Positions 19,778 to 29,668 of a DNA stretch of 64,000 nt are shown here, piece after piece. Position 1 is the first letter of the stretch. The number at the start of each line of letters is the position of its first letter. The stretch covers positions 856,383 to 920,382 of the forward strand of contig NZ_BDCR01000003.1 of the NCBI RefSeq assembly GCF_001618385.1, written 5' to 3'. The notes beneath the pieces were generated by a model. That model made no database searches. It was not told where the DNA came from and saw nothing but the letters and a program-made list of their open reading frames with translations. A program made the translations under genes and the position numbers. The stretch comes from Paludibacter jiangxiensis. Its GTDB lineage: Bacteria; Bacteroidota; Bacteroidia; Bacteroidales; Paludibacteraceae.

Positions 19778-22700
19778 TTATTTTCGTCCGCTATTGGTGA
19801 TGTGGAAATAGTCGAACGAAACATCAAACGGAGTTGCAGGTTTGGTCGTATCGGGATCGAACCAGAATGTATTTTTCATACTTTGGATGATAACTCCGTC
19901 ACATGCGATCAAACCTACTTTTATGTTTTTGAGGAAACTTTTGGCTGTGCCAAGTTTCTCGAACTTAGTTCCATCCAGCGAATAATAAGCAGTATAAGCG
20001 CCGCCGTTCTTTTCAAGTTTCAAAATCAACGAGTTGCTACCCGTAATCTCCTTTCGGAGGTTGAACGAAGCCGCCGACTTAGCAATGCCGTTCTCTTCTA
20101 CCACCAGATCAACAGTTCCGGCTTGTACTCCGGGGCCACGTCCCTGACGCGAAGTCTTGGTTACCGCACGAAGCATTAATTTTACAAAGTTGTTATCATC
20201 CTGATAAGCAACAAGACCAGCATTTTCGGGCTGAGACGGAACTCTCGAACCTACCAGCTTCGTTTCGGCCACCCAGTCGTTGTTTGCACTTTGGAGTAAA
20301 ACATTCTTTGCATCATTGCTACCTTCGGATATATCGCCTTTTTCGGTAGTAATAGTAAGCGAACCCAGAACTTTTGTAAAGCTGTAATTAGCAGCGTTTT
20401 CTCTGAGCCACTGCCATTGTTTCCCGGCAGAGGCAGCATTGAAATCATCGCCTTCCGAAGCAGCATCAAAGTTAAAATAATATGTGTTGGTTTCAAACGT
20501 ATTGTTGTCGATAAACTTAACAATTGCAGTTCCCGGAATCTCTTTAGCCTGTTCAACATCCACCGAAATGCTATTGTCCAAGGCAGTTGCTTTGACTACC
20601 GGCAGTTTAGCGTTCTTTTTCAGCAAATAACTATATGCCTTCTCATCTTTGCTAAAGCCCTGAATTTCTTTCCCGTTGATTTTGATCGATTTGGGTGTAA
20701 GATCAGGCATAACTTTTACCGGATAGCTATTGGAAACAGTGGTTCCGTCGACTGTTACAGAAGCGAAGATCGATGCGACTCCGGCACTCTGAGCTGTTAC
20801 TTTACCGGTGTTGTCAACGCTGGCAACCGCAGGGTTATTGCTCTTGTAGGTTACCTGAGCTTTGGCAAGGTTGCAGAAGCTATCGTCCGACATCGAAGCC
20901 GTCACACTGGTTTGCAAAGTATTGCCCGGACGCAAAACAGTTTTGTCGCCTTCGGCTACAACAGTGGTTAAAACCGGTTTGTATGTGCCGCTCATGTTCG
21001 CCGAAACTTCGCCTTTAATATCTCTGGAAGAAGCGCCAATTTCAAAGACATATTTGCCCTGATCGAAGGTAATCCGTTTGTTGGCAGCATCCCAGAACCA
21101 AAGGTCGGCACAATCAATATCTATCGAAATAGTTTGTGTTTGACCTCTCGGAATGGTCACTCTCTTAAATCCTTTGAGGCGTTTGATGGGTCTTTGGAGT
21201 GAAGCTGCACTTTCCGGAGTTTTAACATACACCTGAACTACCTCATCACCATCTACATCTCCTGTATTTTTAACATCGGCAGTAATGGTAATTTTATCGT
21301 TTGGAGTAATCGTTTTTTTGCTGATTCCGAAATTGCTGTATGCAAAAGTGGTATAGGAGAGTCCGTATCCGAATTCGTAGGTAACATCCTTGTCGAAATA
21401 CATGTAAGTACGACCGTTTTTACCGGTAGCGCCGCGCAGTGTATAATCGTTAAAGTCGGGTAAATCGTTCAATGATTTGTACCAGGTAACGCTTGTTTTT
21501 CCGCCGGGATTTACTTCACCAAATAACACTTTAGCCATGGCAGCACCCTGATTCTGACCATTGTATCCGGTAAAAATAAGACCTGCAATATTGGGATTGT
21601 TTTTAAATTGTTCGGCTTCCACCATGCCCATACCCTGAATCACTACGATTGTATTCGGATTGACAGATGAAATAGCCTTAATCAGTTCGTTCTGATTACC
21701 CGGCAAATTGATGGAAAAACGATCGGATTCTTCGCGCCCGGTTGTCTGATCGGTGCCTACAAACACCAAGGCAACATCGGCCGAAGCTGCCATATCAAGC
21801 GTTTCTTTATCGGTAGCCGGAACTTCGGCTTCGTGATAAACCAAAACAAGGGTTTGCGAACCTGTGATCCCCAGTGTATTGATCTTCACCGGAATATTTT
21901 TGGGTCTGCCTCCAAAGCCCATGAATCCACCGTTGGCCTGAGGTGTGCCCTCGATTTTCTTAGAAGCCAAAATATTACCGGTAGCTGATCCGACACGAAT
22001 TTCGATCGTTCCTCCTTCCGGAGAGACATTCATATTCAGCCGAATTGAATCTACATCGGTTATATCCACGTTATTATAAGCGGTCCAATCTCCGTCTTTT
22101 ATCCCTTTGATCGATTTACTGCCAAAGCGTTCGGTAGCTATCAAACCGGGAGCAGAAGCATCGAATTTGGTTGCATCAAACTGTTTTACGGTTTTGTTTG
22201 TTGTGATGGTGGAAAATCCGGACATCATGAAGAAATCTGTACGCTTTTCGGTATTTCCACCGGCTTTAGAAACCACTTCCGTGGTGTAGTTGTTGTCCGC
22301 AAGGTATTTTTTTATGCCTTCGAGCGGAGTTATTCTGTATTTTGACTCAATTTCACCTGAATAATCGCCTAACTCTACTTTATCGGCCTGCGGACCGAGC
22401 ACCGCAATGCGTTTGATAGTTGCAGCATTGAGAGGCAATGCCTTTTTACTGGTCTTCGCTACGGCATTGTTTTTGAGCAATACCGGAGTTTTGGTGGCAA
22501 CTTCCAAGGCGAGGTCGTTATGGGAAGGATCGTTGATAATGTTGGGTTGAATACCAGCAAACGGAACAATATTCTGAGGATCGAATTCGCCCAGTCTCAT
22601 TCTGATGGCAAACAGATTAATCAGCGCCTTGTCCATGTCGGCTTCGGTAATCAATCCCTGCTTTAGCGCTTCCAGTGCGCTGGACTGGTATATGCCGCCA

Positions 22701-23650
22701 CAATCGGAATCGACACCTGTCTTGAGCCCCATAGCAGCAGCTTCCGCTTTCGATTTTGCATAATGATGACCGTTCAGAATATCGGCCACCGCATCACAGT
22801 CTCCGGTTACATATCCGTCCAATCCGTAGGTTTTACGTGCAATCGAATCAACCAGAAATTTACTTGCCGACATTGGAACACCATTCACAGCACTATAAGC
22901 TGTCATAATTGCTGGCAGCTTGTCCTTTTCAATTAATGATTTGTAAGGATACAAATAGAATTCACGCATATCGCGATCATCCATATTGGCACTTCCCGTA
23001 TGCCGGTTAAACTCCGTATTGTTGGCAAAGAAGTGTTTGCCGCAAGGAACCGCTTTCAAATACTTCGGATCATCACCCATCAAACCGCGGATAAATCCGC
23101 TGCTTATTTGCGAAATCAGGAAAGGATCTTCTCCAAAAGTTTCTCCGGTACGTCCCCAACGTGGATCACGGGTAGGTTCCACCACGGGTGACCAGTATGT
23201 GAGAGTAAAAATATAGTTGTGGTTAAACCCTCTGGCTTCATTACCAATAACGTTTGTTTCCCGTTTAATCAGCTCAGGATCCCAGGTGCAGCCCACGGCA
23301 ACACTATTAGGGAAGGAAGTGGAAGTCATCCCGCTATTGTCATTGCGGCCGGCAACACCGTGGAGAGCTTCTCCCCAAACATCATACTTTTTGACACCTA
23401 AACGAGGAATAGGAGGCATGGTATTTCCCAACTGACTCTGTTTTTCTTCCAGTGTCATTCGGGAAACAAGATCAGTGGCCCGTTCTTTAAAAGAATAGGC
23501 TGTATTGAGATAAATCGGTAACTTCGGCTTTTCGGCTTTTACCAAAAAACTTTGGGGATTGAAACCGATCAACACTAACAAGAGAATTAAAAAACTTTGT
23601 CTGTAAAGATTGGAGCGTTCATCTTTACACGACACAAAAAAAAGTTTCAT
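19778..23650 (-). CDS. Large multidomain GH3 beta-glycosidase (CBM6-like insert, Big_2, concanavalin-like C-terminus)
   Basis: A 1290-residue secreted GH3, far longer than the usual 750-900. The N-terminal region has a long basic stretch then a hydrophobic segment (about residues 20-38). The GH3 barrel follows with RDPRWGRTGETFGEDP, KHFFANN and the nucleophile Asp284 in VTGDCDA. The alpha/beta sandwich is split by a CBM6-like module (about 495-620) rather than PA14. Then come the Fn3-like domain (about 780-880), a Big_2-type immunoglobulin domain (about 895-965: SNNPAVASVDNTGKVTAQSA), a cadherin-like beta segment (about 970-1075) and a C-terminal concanavalin-like domain (about 1085-1285) of the kind attached to GH43 xylosidases. 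The likely role is exo-xylosidase or glucosidase with extra carbohydrate contacts. It is separated from DUF3237 by 222 bases and from GH97 by 148 bases. Confidence 0.9.
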   Translation of the reverse strand: MKLFFVSCKDERSNLYRQSFLILLLVLIGFNPQSFLVKAEKPKLPIYLNTAYSFKERATDLVSRMTLEEKQSQLGNTMPPIPRLGVKKYDVWGEALHGVAGRNDNSGMTSTSFPNSVAVGCTWDPELIKRETNVIGNEARGFNHNYIFTLTYWSPVVEPTRDPRWGRTGETFGEDPFLISQISSGFIRGLMGDDPKYLKAVPCGKHFFANNTEFNRHTGSANMDDRDMREFYLYPYKSLIEKDKLPAIMTAYSAVNGVPMSASKFLVDSIARKTYGLDGYVTGDCDAVADILNGHHYAKSKAEAAAMGLKTGVDSDCGGIYQSSALEALKQGLITEADMDKALINLFAIRMRLGEFDPQNIVPFAGIQPNIINDPSHNDLALEVATKTPVLLKNNAVAKTSKKALPLNAATIKRIAVLGPQADKVELGDYSGEIESKYRITPLEGIKKYLADNNYTTEVVSKAGGNTEKRTDFFMMSGFSTITTNKTVKQFDATKFDASAPGLIATERFGSKSIKGIKDGDWTAYNNVDITDVDSIRLNMNVSPEGGTIEIRVGSATGNILASKKIEGTPQANGGFMGFGGRPKNIPVKINTLGITGSQTLVLVYHEAEVPATDKETLDMAASADVALVFVGTDQTTGREESDRFSINLPGNQNELIKAISSVNPNTIVVIQGMGMVEAEQFKNNPNIAGLIFTGYNGQNQGAAMAKVLFGEVNPGGKTSVTWYKSLNDLPDFNDYTLRGATGKNGRTYMYFDKDVTYEFGYGLSYTTFAYSNFGISKKTITPNDKITITADVKNTGDVDGDEVVQVYVKTPESAASLQRPIKRLKGFKRVTIPRGQTQTISIDIDCADLWFWDAANKRITFDQGKYVFEIGASSRDIKGEVSANMSGTYKPVLTTVVAEGDKTVLRPGNTLQTSVTASMSDDSFCNLAKAQVTYKSNNPAVASVDNTGKVTAQSAGVASIFASVTVDGTTVSNSYPVKVMPDLTPKSIKINGKEIQGFSKDEKAYSYLLKKNAKLPVVKATALDNSISVDVEQAKEIPGTAIVKFIDNNTFETNTYYFNFDAASEGDDFNAASAGKQWQWLRENAANYSFTKVLGSLTITTEKGDISEGSNDAKNVLLQSANNDWVAETKLVGSRVPSQPENAGLVAYQDDNNFVKLMLRAVTKTSRQGRGPGVQAGTVDLVVEENGIAKSAASFNLRKEITGSNSLILKLEKNGGAYTAYYSLDGTKFEKLGTAKSFLKNIKVGLIACDGVIIQSMKNTFWFDPDTTKPATPFDVSFDYFHITNSGRK

Positions 23651-23872
23651 TTTATAGATATTAGATGGTTATTTCAATATTATACAAGTCGTCACGACTT
23701 TTGCTTGTTTAAGTACTCAGAGAAGGACTGTTTTATGAATAACAAAACCGTAAAACGCCACCCTTCTTCATCCACAATAAGAGACTAAGATTCGGCAAAT
23801 AAAGCAATCGCACTGTTTAGGCGAAACACCAAGCAAGACGCTAATCTAAAAGGATATTGCCGTCAATATTTT

Positions 23873-24409
23873 TTACAAAACCTTATAAACTCCGATTATT
23901 ACATATGGCTCTTCGCCGGGCTTTAATGCCGGCATTCTCAATGTACCCAGAAATATGGCGTGATTCAGATAACTATACGGACTTTTCTCGGGTACTTCAA
24001 AATCCAAAACCGATTTGCAGTAAAACGCTTTTGTTGCTGCATCTACATGAATCAAGGCCTGGTTAAGAACCTGAAAAGTGTATCCGTCGTCCGTTTTCAT
24101 GAGATAACGGGCATTCAGTTCTGTATCGCCATCTGGACGAACCAACTGCCAGTCTTCTCCTCCGGGCAAAACCACACCTTTAATTTTCGGACCGCTGAAA
24201 GTGCCGCCAGTTATAGGAATCACACGTCTCGTCCCTCTTTTGCTTTCACCGACATTAATCATGCCGCTAATTTTAACCTTAGCTTCCCACATAAATTCGG
24301 TTTTGAAATCTTTGTACAAAGAATCGGGTTTAACCGAATTGCTGCTTTGCGCATTCATGCATTGAAAAGCACACAGAATAAATGCCGCGATATAAATTAG
24401 TCTTTTCAT
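23873..24409 (-). CDS. Secreted DUF3237 family protein
   Basis: A 178-residue protein with a signal peptide (MKRLIYIAAFILCAFQCMNA) and one DUF3237 domain over about residues 30-178. Features of that family visible here are TGGTFSGPKIKGVVLPGG near 68-86, DWQLVRPDGDTELNARYLM near 87-106, and TDDGYTF. The biochemical role of DUF3237 is not established. The gene starts 9 bases after the stop of the type-B carboxylesterase, so the two are almost certainly co-transcribed, and a role with ester-linked or phenolic wall components is a reasonable guess but no more. The downstream gap of 222 bases to the big GH3 has no gene or clear promoter. Confidence 0.85.
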   Translation of the reverse strand: MKRLIYIAAFILCAFQCMNAQSSNSVKPDSLYKDFKTEFMWEAKVKISGMINVGESKRGTRRVIPITGGTFSGPKIKGVVLPGGEDWQLVRPDGDTELNARYLMKTDDGYTFQVLNQALIHVDAATKAFYCKSVLDFEVPEKSPYSYLNHAIFLGTLRMPALKPGEEPYVIIGVYKVL

Positions 24410-24418
24410 CTTTCAGAA

Positions 24419-25978
24419 TTATTTTCCCCAGGCTGCACCTTCCGGGCTTCTTCTCCATTTGAAATAATTGTCTAACACTTTGAGCGACTCCAGACTCGGC
24501 ACTGATCCAACGTGAGGTGTTTGTTGCAAATACATTACCGAAGGTTTATTCTCGTTAAATGCTGGCCATTCTACGCTTCCTTTTGCATTGGGAGTCCCAT
24601 ATTTTGCAAAGTTTGTCCAGTAAGTCCCCATGGCTTCCGATATTGCAAGATCCGATTTTGTAGTTTGGGGATTAGATGGATCAAGGTGCATAAACACGTA
24701 AGCCACATCTTGTCCGTGAGGCGATCCGAAGCCATATTGTGGCGATTCTTTAGGATAGTCGGGATGTTGGTCGAAGTAGTACAAAAAGGCGTTTGACTTA
24801 CCCGTTTTTGTCTGAAGACGAGCCCAACTCCATGTATGCCAGCCAAAGGCAGCATCACGGGCTAAGTCGCGGGCAGTTTTAGGAACCGAATTTTCTGTCA
24901 CAGGATAAGCTTTTATAAGATCGTCCGCAAATTTTCCATAACGGGCTCTTACTCCTGCAATATAATCTTCAGGCTTTTTTTCGTGCGAGAAACTGGCACC
25001 CTCATCAGAATTATAGCCAATAAGCACCGGAACATCGTTGTATTTGCCGGCTTCGTACAACTTATACTGATCGTCGGGAATTACAAAGCCATCCACAATC
25101 GGCCAGCCACCGGGCATTCCGAATCCCATAGGAAGTTTGTCGGCTTCAATTTTCCGCAGCTCAGCAAGAGATGTCACGCCGGCTTTCTTCATATAATTCA
25201 CGCCTTCGGCTTCCGCCTGTTTTAGCGTTTGCATGTTTTCGCCAGGGAAAGAGACCAAACGAGTAGGCCCGAAAGAGCCACCGCTTTGAGAGATTGCTCC
25301 CTGAAAAAGTCCTTTTGTCAGGGGCGATGCACAAAGCATACTGACTGAAATAGCTCCGGCAGACTCGCCGAAGATGGTAACTTTGTTCGGATCGCCGCCA
25401 AAGGCTGCAATATTTTTCTTAACCCATTGCAATGCTGCTATCTGATCGAGTAACCCATAGTTGCCCGAAACGTGGTCTGGACTTTCGGCACTCAATTCTG
25501 GATGGGCTATAAACCCAAGCTGACCAACACGGTAGGCAATACTAACCAAAACAACCCCTTTTTGCGCAAGCTTTTCACCGGAATAACCCGGTTCTGATGT
25601 AGACCCGAAACTAAATCCGCCTCCGTAAATCCATACCAGTACCGGAATTTTGTCACCTGCCGATTTTGCAGGAGTCCAGACATTCAGATACAAGCAATCT
25701 TCGCTCTTTCCTGAAGGAGTGTTTCCTCCCTGAAAAGGAGCCGGAGCAAATTTATCTGCTTGCTTTACGCCTTCCCAGCTTTTTGCCGGCTGAGGAGCTT
25801 TCCAGCGAAGATCCCCGACTGGCGGAGCTGCGAAAGGAATTCCTTTGTAAACCGTCAGACCGTTTTCATAAACGCCCTGAACCAAGCCTTTGTCTGTTTT
25901 TACCGGAGCCGGTTGTTGTGCTGATACGAATTGAGCACTAAACAAAAGCGCTGCTGCAATCCAAGAAAAATATTTCAT
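24419..25978 (-). CDS. Type-B carboxylesterase (COesterase family)
   Basis: A 519-residue secreted alpha/beta hydrolase of the cholinesterase-like family, with the usual length. The signal peptide is MKYFSWIAAALLFSAQFVSA. The oxyanion segment is WIYGGGFSFGS (about 117-126), the nucleophile Ser206 lies in TIFGESAGA, and the expected acid is the Glu in NSDEGA. The catalytic His is in SPHGQDVAYVF, and SEDCLYLNVWTP (about 92-103) is the second family signature. In a xylan locus it could cleave feruloyl, acetyl or other esters; the family does not tell which. It sits between GH43 (33-base gap upstream) and DUF3237 (9-base gap downstream), as part of a minus-strand operon. Confidence 0.92.
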   Translation of the reverse strand: MKYFSWIAAALLFSAQFVSAQQPAPVKTDKGLVQGVYENGLTVYKGIPFAAPPVGDLRWKAPQPAKSWEGVKQADKFAPAPFQGGNTPSGKSEDCLYLNVWTPAKSAGDKIPVLVWIYGGGFSFGSTSEPGYSGEKLAQKGVVLVSIAYRVGQLGFIAHPELSAESPDHVSGNYGLLDQIAALQWVKKNIAAFGGDPNKVTIFGESAGAISVSMLCASPLTKGLFQGAISQSGGSFGPTRLVSFPGENMQTLKQAEAEGVNYMKKAGVTSLAELRKIEADKLPMGFGMPGGWPIVDGFVIPDDQYKLYEAGKYNDVPVLIGYNSDEGASFSHEKKPEDYIAGVRARYGKFADDLIKAYPVTENSVPKTARDLARDAAFGWHTWSWARLQTKTGKSNAFLYYFDQHPDYPKESPQYGFGSPHGQDVAYVFMHLDPSNPQTTKSDLAISEAMGTYWTNFAKYGTPNAKGSVEWPAFNENKPSVMYLQQTPHVGSVPSLESLKVLDNYFKWRRSPEGAAWGK

Positions 25979-26011
25979 ATATTACTGAATGATTTATGGT
26001 TAATTCGCATT

Positions 26012-27961
26012 TCACTTAGAAAACTGTAATGCTTTTACGAATATTTGTTCTTTACTCCCCTGAGGGAATTTTACAAATACATCATGGTGCCCCGAGACAG
26101 GTTGCACCGGTACAGAAAAAGTTTTCCAGTCTGCTGCACCTGTTACATTGACCGGCATTTTTGCAATCAACTTTCCGGTTGTCAGGTCATCGATCCAAAT
26201 CTCAATCATACCTTTTGTTTGTGAGGTGGCCTCCAGTTGAACTGCTTTTACGGTGCCTCTTCCCAGCTCGACACCGGATATCATAAACCATCCTCCGTCA
26301 ACCGAGGTATTAGTCACACATTTATAATTTCCTTTAACCTGTTTTTCTACACCATAATAGTTGCTATATCCGATAGCCGGCATAGACGAATAACCATCTT
26401 TACAAATGAAGAAGTCAAAATCGGCCGGTTTTCCTTCTGCAAACAAACCGACACTTGTTCCCACCCAGGAGTTATAATTTGGCTGAACTTTGTCCAATTC
26501 AACTGCACTAACGGGAACTCCGAGTGATATCCAGTTTCGCCCGTCACCACTGCAATATGCCGTCAGATTGTGTTCATAACGTACCAATTTCAACCACACA
26601 ACGTTACCAAACCGGTTGTCAATGCTACGCGTTTCAGCGTTGAAGTTTAGGATAATTTTCTTGCCATTATCAAATCCGGTATAGAGTCTGACAATTTCTT
26701 TCTGATTACCATTGGTAAGGTAAATACCGGCTTTTGATGCAGCATTAATTGCATTCAAATCTAACTTGGTTACAACCGTATAGTAATGATCCGTCTCTTT
26801 TTGTACCAAATGCGTACGGGTTGAATCCGGAGTTAGTCTCACCCACCCTTTTCGTGCCGAAAGCGAATAGGTTGCTGCTGCCTTCTTTGTAAGGAAATGC
26901 CAGTTATTGCTTAACACATCTGCATCAAAGTCATCACTTTGTGCGCTTCTCCAAAGAATTCCGGATTGTGGCAATTTCGGTTTTGCAATAGGTTGAGTGG
27001 TAGGTGCCAAACCCCAGGGACGATCACCTTCCCAGATAACAGGGTAGAGCGAGGTTTGACGGCCGGTTCCCGACCAGTCATCGTTATCATATTTCTCGTA
27101 ACTTTGAGCAAGACACCACCAGGTACCGTCTGCCAGTTGGTACGGTGCCGACATGTGGTTGGGGCGACGAAAGCCAACATTAGGATCGGAAATTGGTTTG
27201 AAAAATTCGCCCAGACGTTCCCATTTCGTGGAATCGGCAGTCAGTTCTTTTGATCTCAGTACATATTGACCTCCGGAAACATCACCCGCCGGGAAGTAAA
27301 AATAATAACCATTGCGTTTGCACATTACAGGACCTTCTGCCCAGCTATATTGGAGCTTTCTATTCACCCAGTCAAGGTCAATAACCTTACCTGCCAACTG
27401 ACCGTCCCGTCCAAGCGCTTGTATGCGGTTTGTTTTCTGCCCATTCTTAATCACCATATAAGGAGTGCCGTCATCATCCACAAAGATAGAGTTGTCGTAT
27501 CCTAAAGGTCCGGTTTCCGGATTGGATTTTACCTGAACCGGATCTGACCACGGCCCGGTTGGTGAATCGGCTTTACAAAACCATTGACCACCGGCTGAAA
27601 AGTAAATCCAGTATGAGCCATAAAAATAAGTAATTGCTCCCTGCCAGATACCAGCAGAAGGACGGTCTGCGACCCAACCAGCTTTGGACGGCGGCAACAC
27701 TCTTCCGATTACTTCCCAGTGAACCAAATCTTTGGAGTGATAAATGGGCATGTAAGGGTTAAAGTGAAATGTCGATCCGCAATGATAAAAATCGTCGCCT
27801 ACTTTTAAGAGTGTTGGATCCGGATGGTCACCGGGCAACACCGGATTAACATACGTGTTTACTTGTTGAAAATTTGACTTATCCGAACCGGATTGTGCTT
27901 GCAAGCAAGAGAATGAAGAAAAAAGTAAGGCTCCTGCAAGAGAGCATAATAAGTTGCGCAT
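26012..27961 (-). CDS. GH43 beta-xylosidase/arabinofuranosidase with concanavalin-like and CBM6 domains
   Basis: A 649-residue secreted GH43 resembling subfamily 12-type enzymes. After the signal peptide (about 1-23) the propeller has Asp48 (GDHPDPT, base), Asp156 (GYDNSIFVDDDG, modulator) and Glu209 (WAEGPV, acid). A concanavalin-like C2 domain covers about 335-515; in this family it contributes a loop to the active site. A CBM6-type domain covers about 520-649 (TSVDGGWFMISGVELGRGTV). The family removes xylose or arabinofuranose from xylan oligomers. Gaps to its neighbours are 33 bases (carboxylesterase) and 34 bases (unknown secreted protein), so it shares their transcript. The concanavalin-like domain is of the same type as that at the end of the 1290-residue GH3. 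Confidence 0.92.
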   Translation of the reverse strand: MRNLLCSLAGALLFSSFSCLQAQSGSDKSNFQQVNTYVNPVLPGDHPDPTLLKVGDDFYHCGSTFHFNPYMPIYHSKDLVHWEVIGRVLPPSKAGWVADRPSAGIWQGAITYFYGSYWIYFSAGGQWFCKADSPTGPWSDPVQVKSNPETGPLGYDNSIFVDDDGTPYMVIKNGQKTNRIQALGRDGQLAGKVIDLDWVNRKLQYSWAEGPVMCKRNGYYFYFPAGDVSGGQYVLRSKELTADSTKWERLGEFFKPISDPNVGFRRPNHMSAPYQLADGTWWCLAQSYEKYDNDDWSGTGRQTSLYPVIWEGDRPWGLAPTTQPIAKPKLPQSGILWRSAQSDDFDADVLSNNWHFLTKKAAATYSLSARKGWVRLTPDSTRTHLVQKETDHYYTVVTKLDLNAINAASKAGIYLTNGNQKEIVRLYTGFDNGKKIILNFNAETRSIDNRFGNVVWLKLVRYEHNLTAYCSGDGRNWISLGVPVSAVELDKVQPNYNSWVGTSVGLFAEGKPADFDFFICKDGYSSMPAIGYSNYYGVEKQVKGNYKCVTNTSVDGGWFMISGVELGRGTVKAVQLEATSQTKGMIEIWIDDLTTGKLIAKMPVNVTGAADWKTFSVPVQPVSGHHDVFVKFPQGSKEQIFVKALQFSK

Positions 27962-27995
27962 TGGAATGTAAATTATGTTTGAATTGTTTGTGCTA

Positions 27996-28664
27996 TCAAA
28001 GCTGACTGATATAGTCTAAAAGGCGTTTTAATTTGTCCGGCTTATTGAAATTTATACGATTCTCCTTTATGTATTTCTTAATCGCCTCTTCATTCTTTGG
28101 AAACAGATCTGTTACGCTTTTCACATTTTTCAGCACAACAATTTTATCCTTGACCTCTAACAAATAGACCGGATCTACCCATTCAAAACATGCCGGTTTT
28201 GGATCAATAAAACCACCGGCCTTCACTTCTGGCTTGTATTCCACCTGTCTGTATTCGTAAATGCCATTCGATCCCTTTCGCTCAATTACCTTTACGGCTT
28301 TGGGTTGATTTTGCCCATCCGGGCTGAAGCTTCTATAAACATATACAGATCCGTCAAGCTTTACGCTATCAATACCTGCCGTATTTACCAAATGAATTTT
28401 GCCTTTACTTACAAATTCAAAATTACCATAATAGCAATTCAACCGGGTAAGTGATTTTATTACCGTCTTGTTTGATAAGTAAAACGAGCCTTCTGTATTC
28501 GTCTCGTTAACATAAGGTGTCCCTGCAATTCCAGCTTCACTGGTAAAACCTCTATCCTGCAACACCTTGTCCTGCAAATCGGAGGCCTGAAGCATTAATT
28601 CATTTTGAGCACACAAGTGTATAGCTCCTATGAAAAGCATAGAAATGAGCGCAAAGATTTTCAT
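27996..28664 (-). CDS. Unrecognised secreted protein in the xylan locus
   Basis: A 222-residue protein with a clear signal peptide (MKIFALISMLFIGAIHLCA, cleavage near QNE). I do not recognise a family. The mature part is mostly predicted beta-strand with charged, basic segments, for example GKIHLVNTAGIDSVKLDGSV and VKVIERKGSNGIYEYRQVEY. It ends with a short helical tail rich in Lys and Asn (KNEEAIKKYIKENRINFNKP). There is no lipobox Cys, no transmembrane helix after the signal and no obvious catalytic motif. It lies between GH43 and CE6 with gaps of 34 and 73 bases, so it is transcribed with xylan genes. It might be a small periplasmic accessory, but no function can be assigned. Confidence 0.75.
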   Translation of the reverse strand: MKIFALISMLFIGAIHLCAQNELMLQASDLQDKVLQDRGFTSEAGIAGTPYVNETNTEGSFYLSNKTVIKSLTRLNCYYGNFEFVSKGKIHLVNTAGIDSVKLDGSVYVYRSFSPDGQNQPKAVKVIERKGSNGIYEYRQVEYKPEVKAGGFIDPKPACFEWVDPVYLLEVKDKIVVLKNVKSVTDLFPKNEEAIKKYIKENRINFNKPDKLKRLLDYISQL

Positions 28665-28737
28665 ACTGTTATCATTTTAATTGTTACGTATATATAACAT
28701 CAGCGTCAATCCATTATAATAATTCCGGAATAACCGT

Positions 28738-29604
<867 letters not shown>

Positions 29605-29668
29605 TTACATATATATCGTTTGTTAAAACTCATCTTACGATAATTGTACATCGTTGATTTGAGCCCCT

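Noticed and set aside
23686..23700. Palindrome AAGTC-GTCAC-GACTT before the large GH3, with a similar AAGTC-AAGAC-GACTT at 38066-38080
   Set aside because: Five-base arms are expected by chance at this frequency, and the centres differ. No promoter context links the two.
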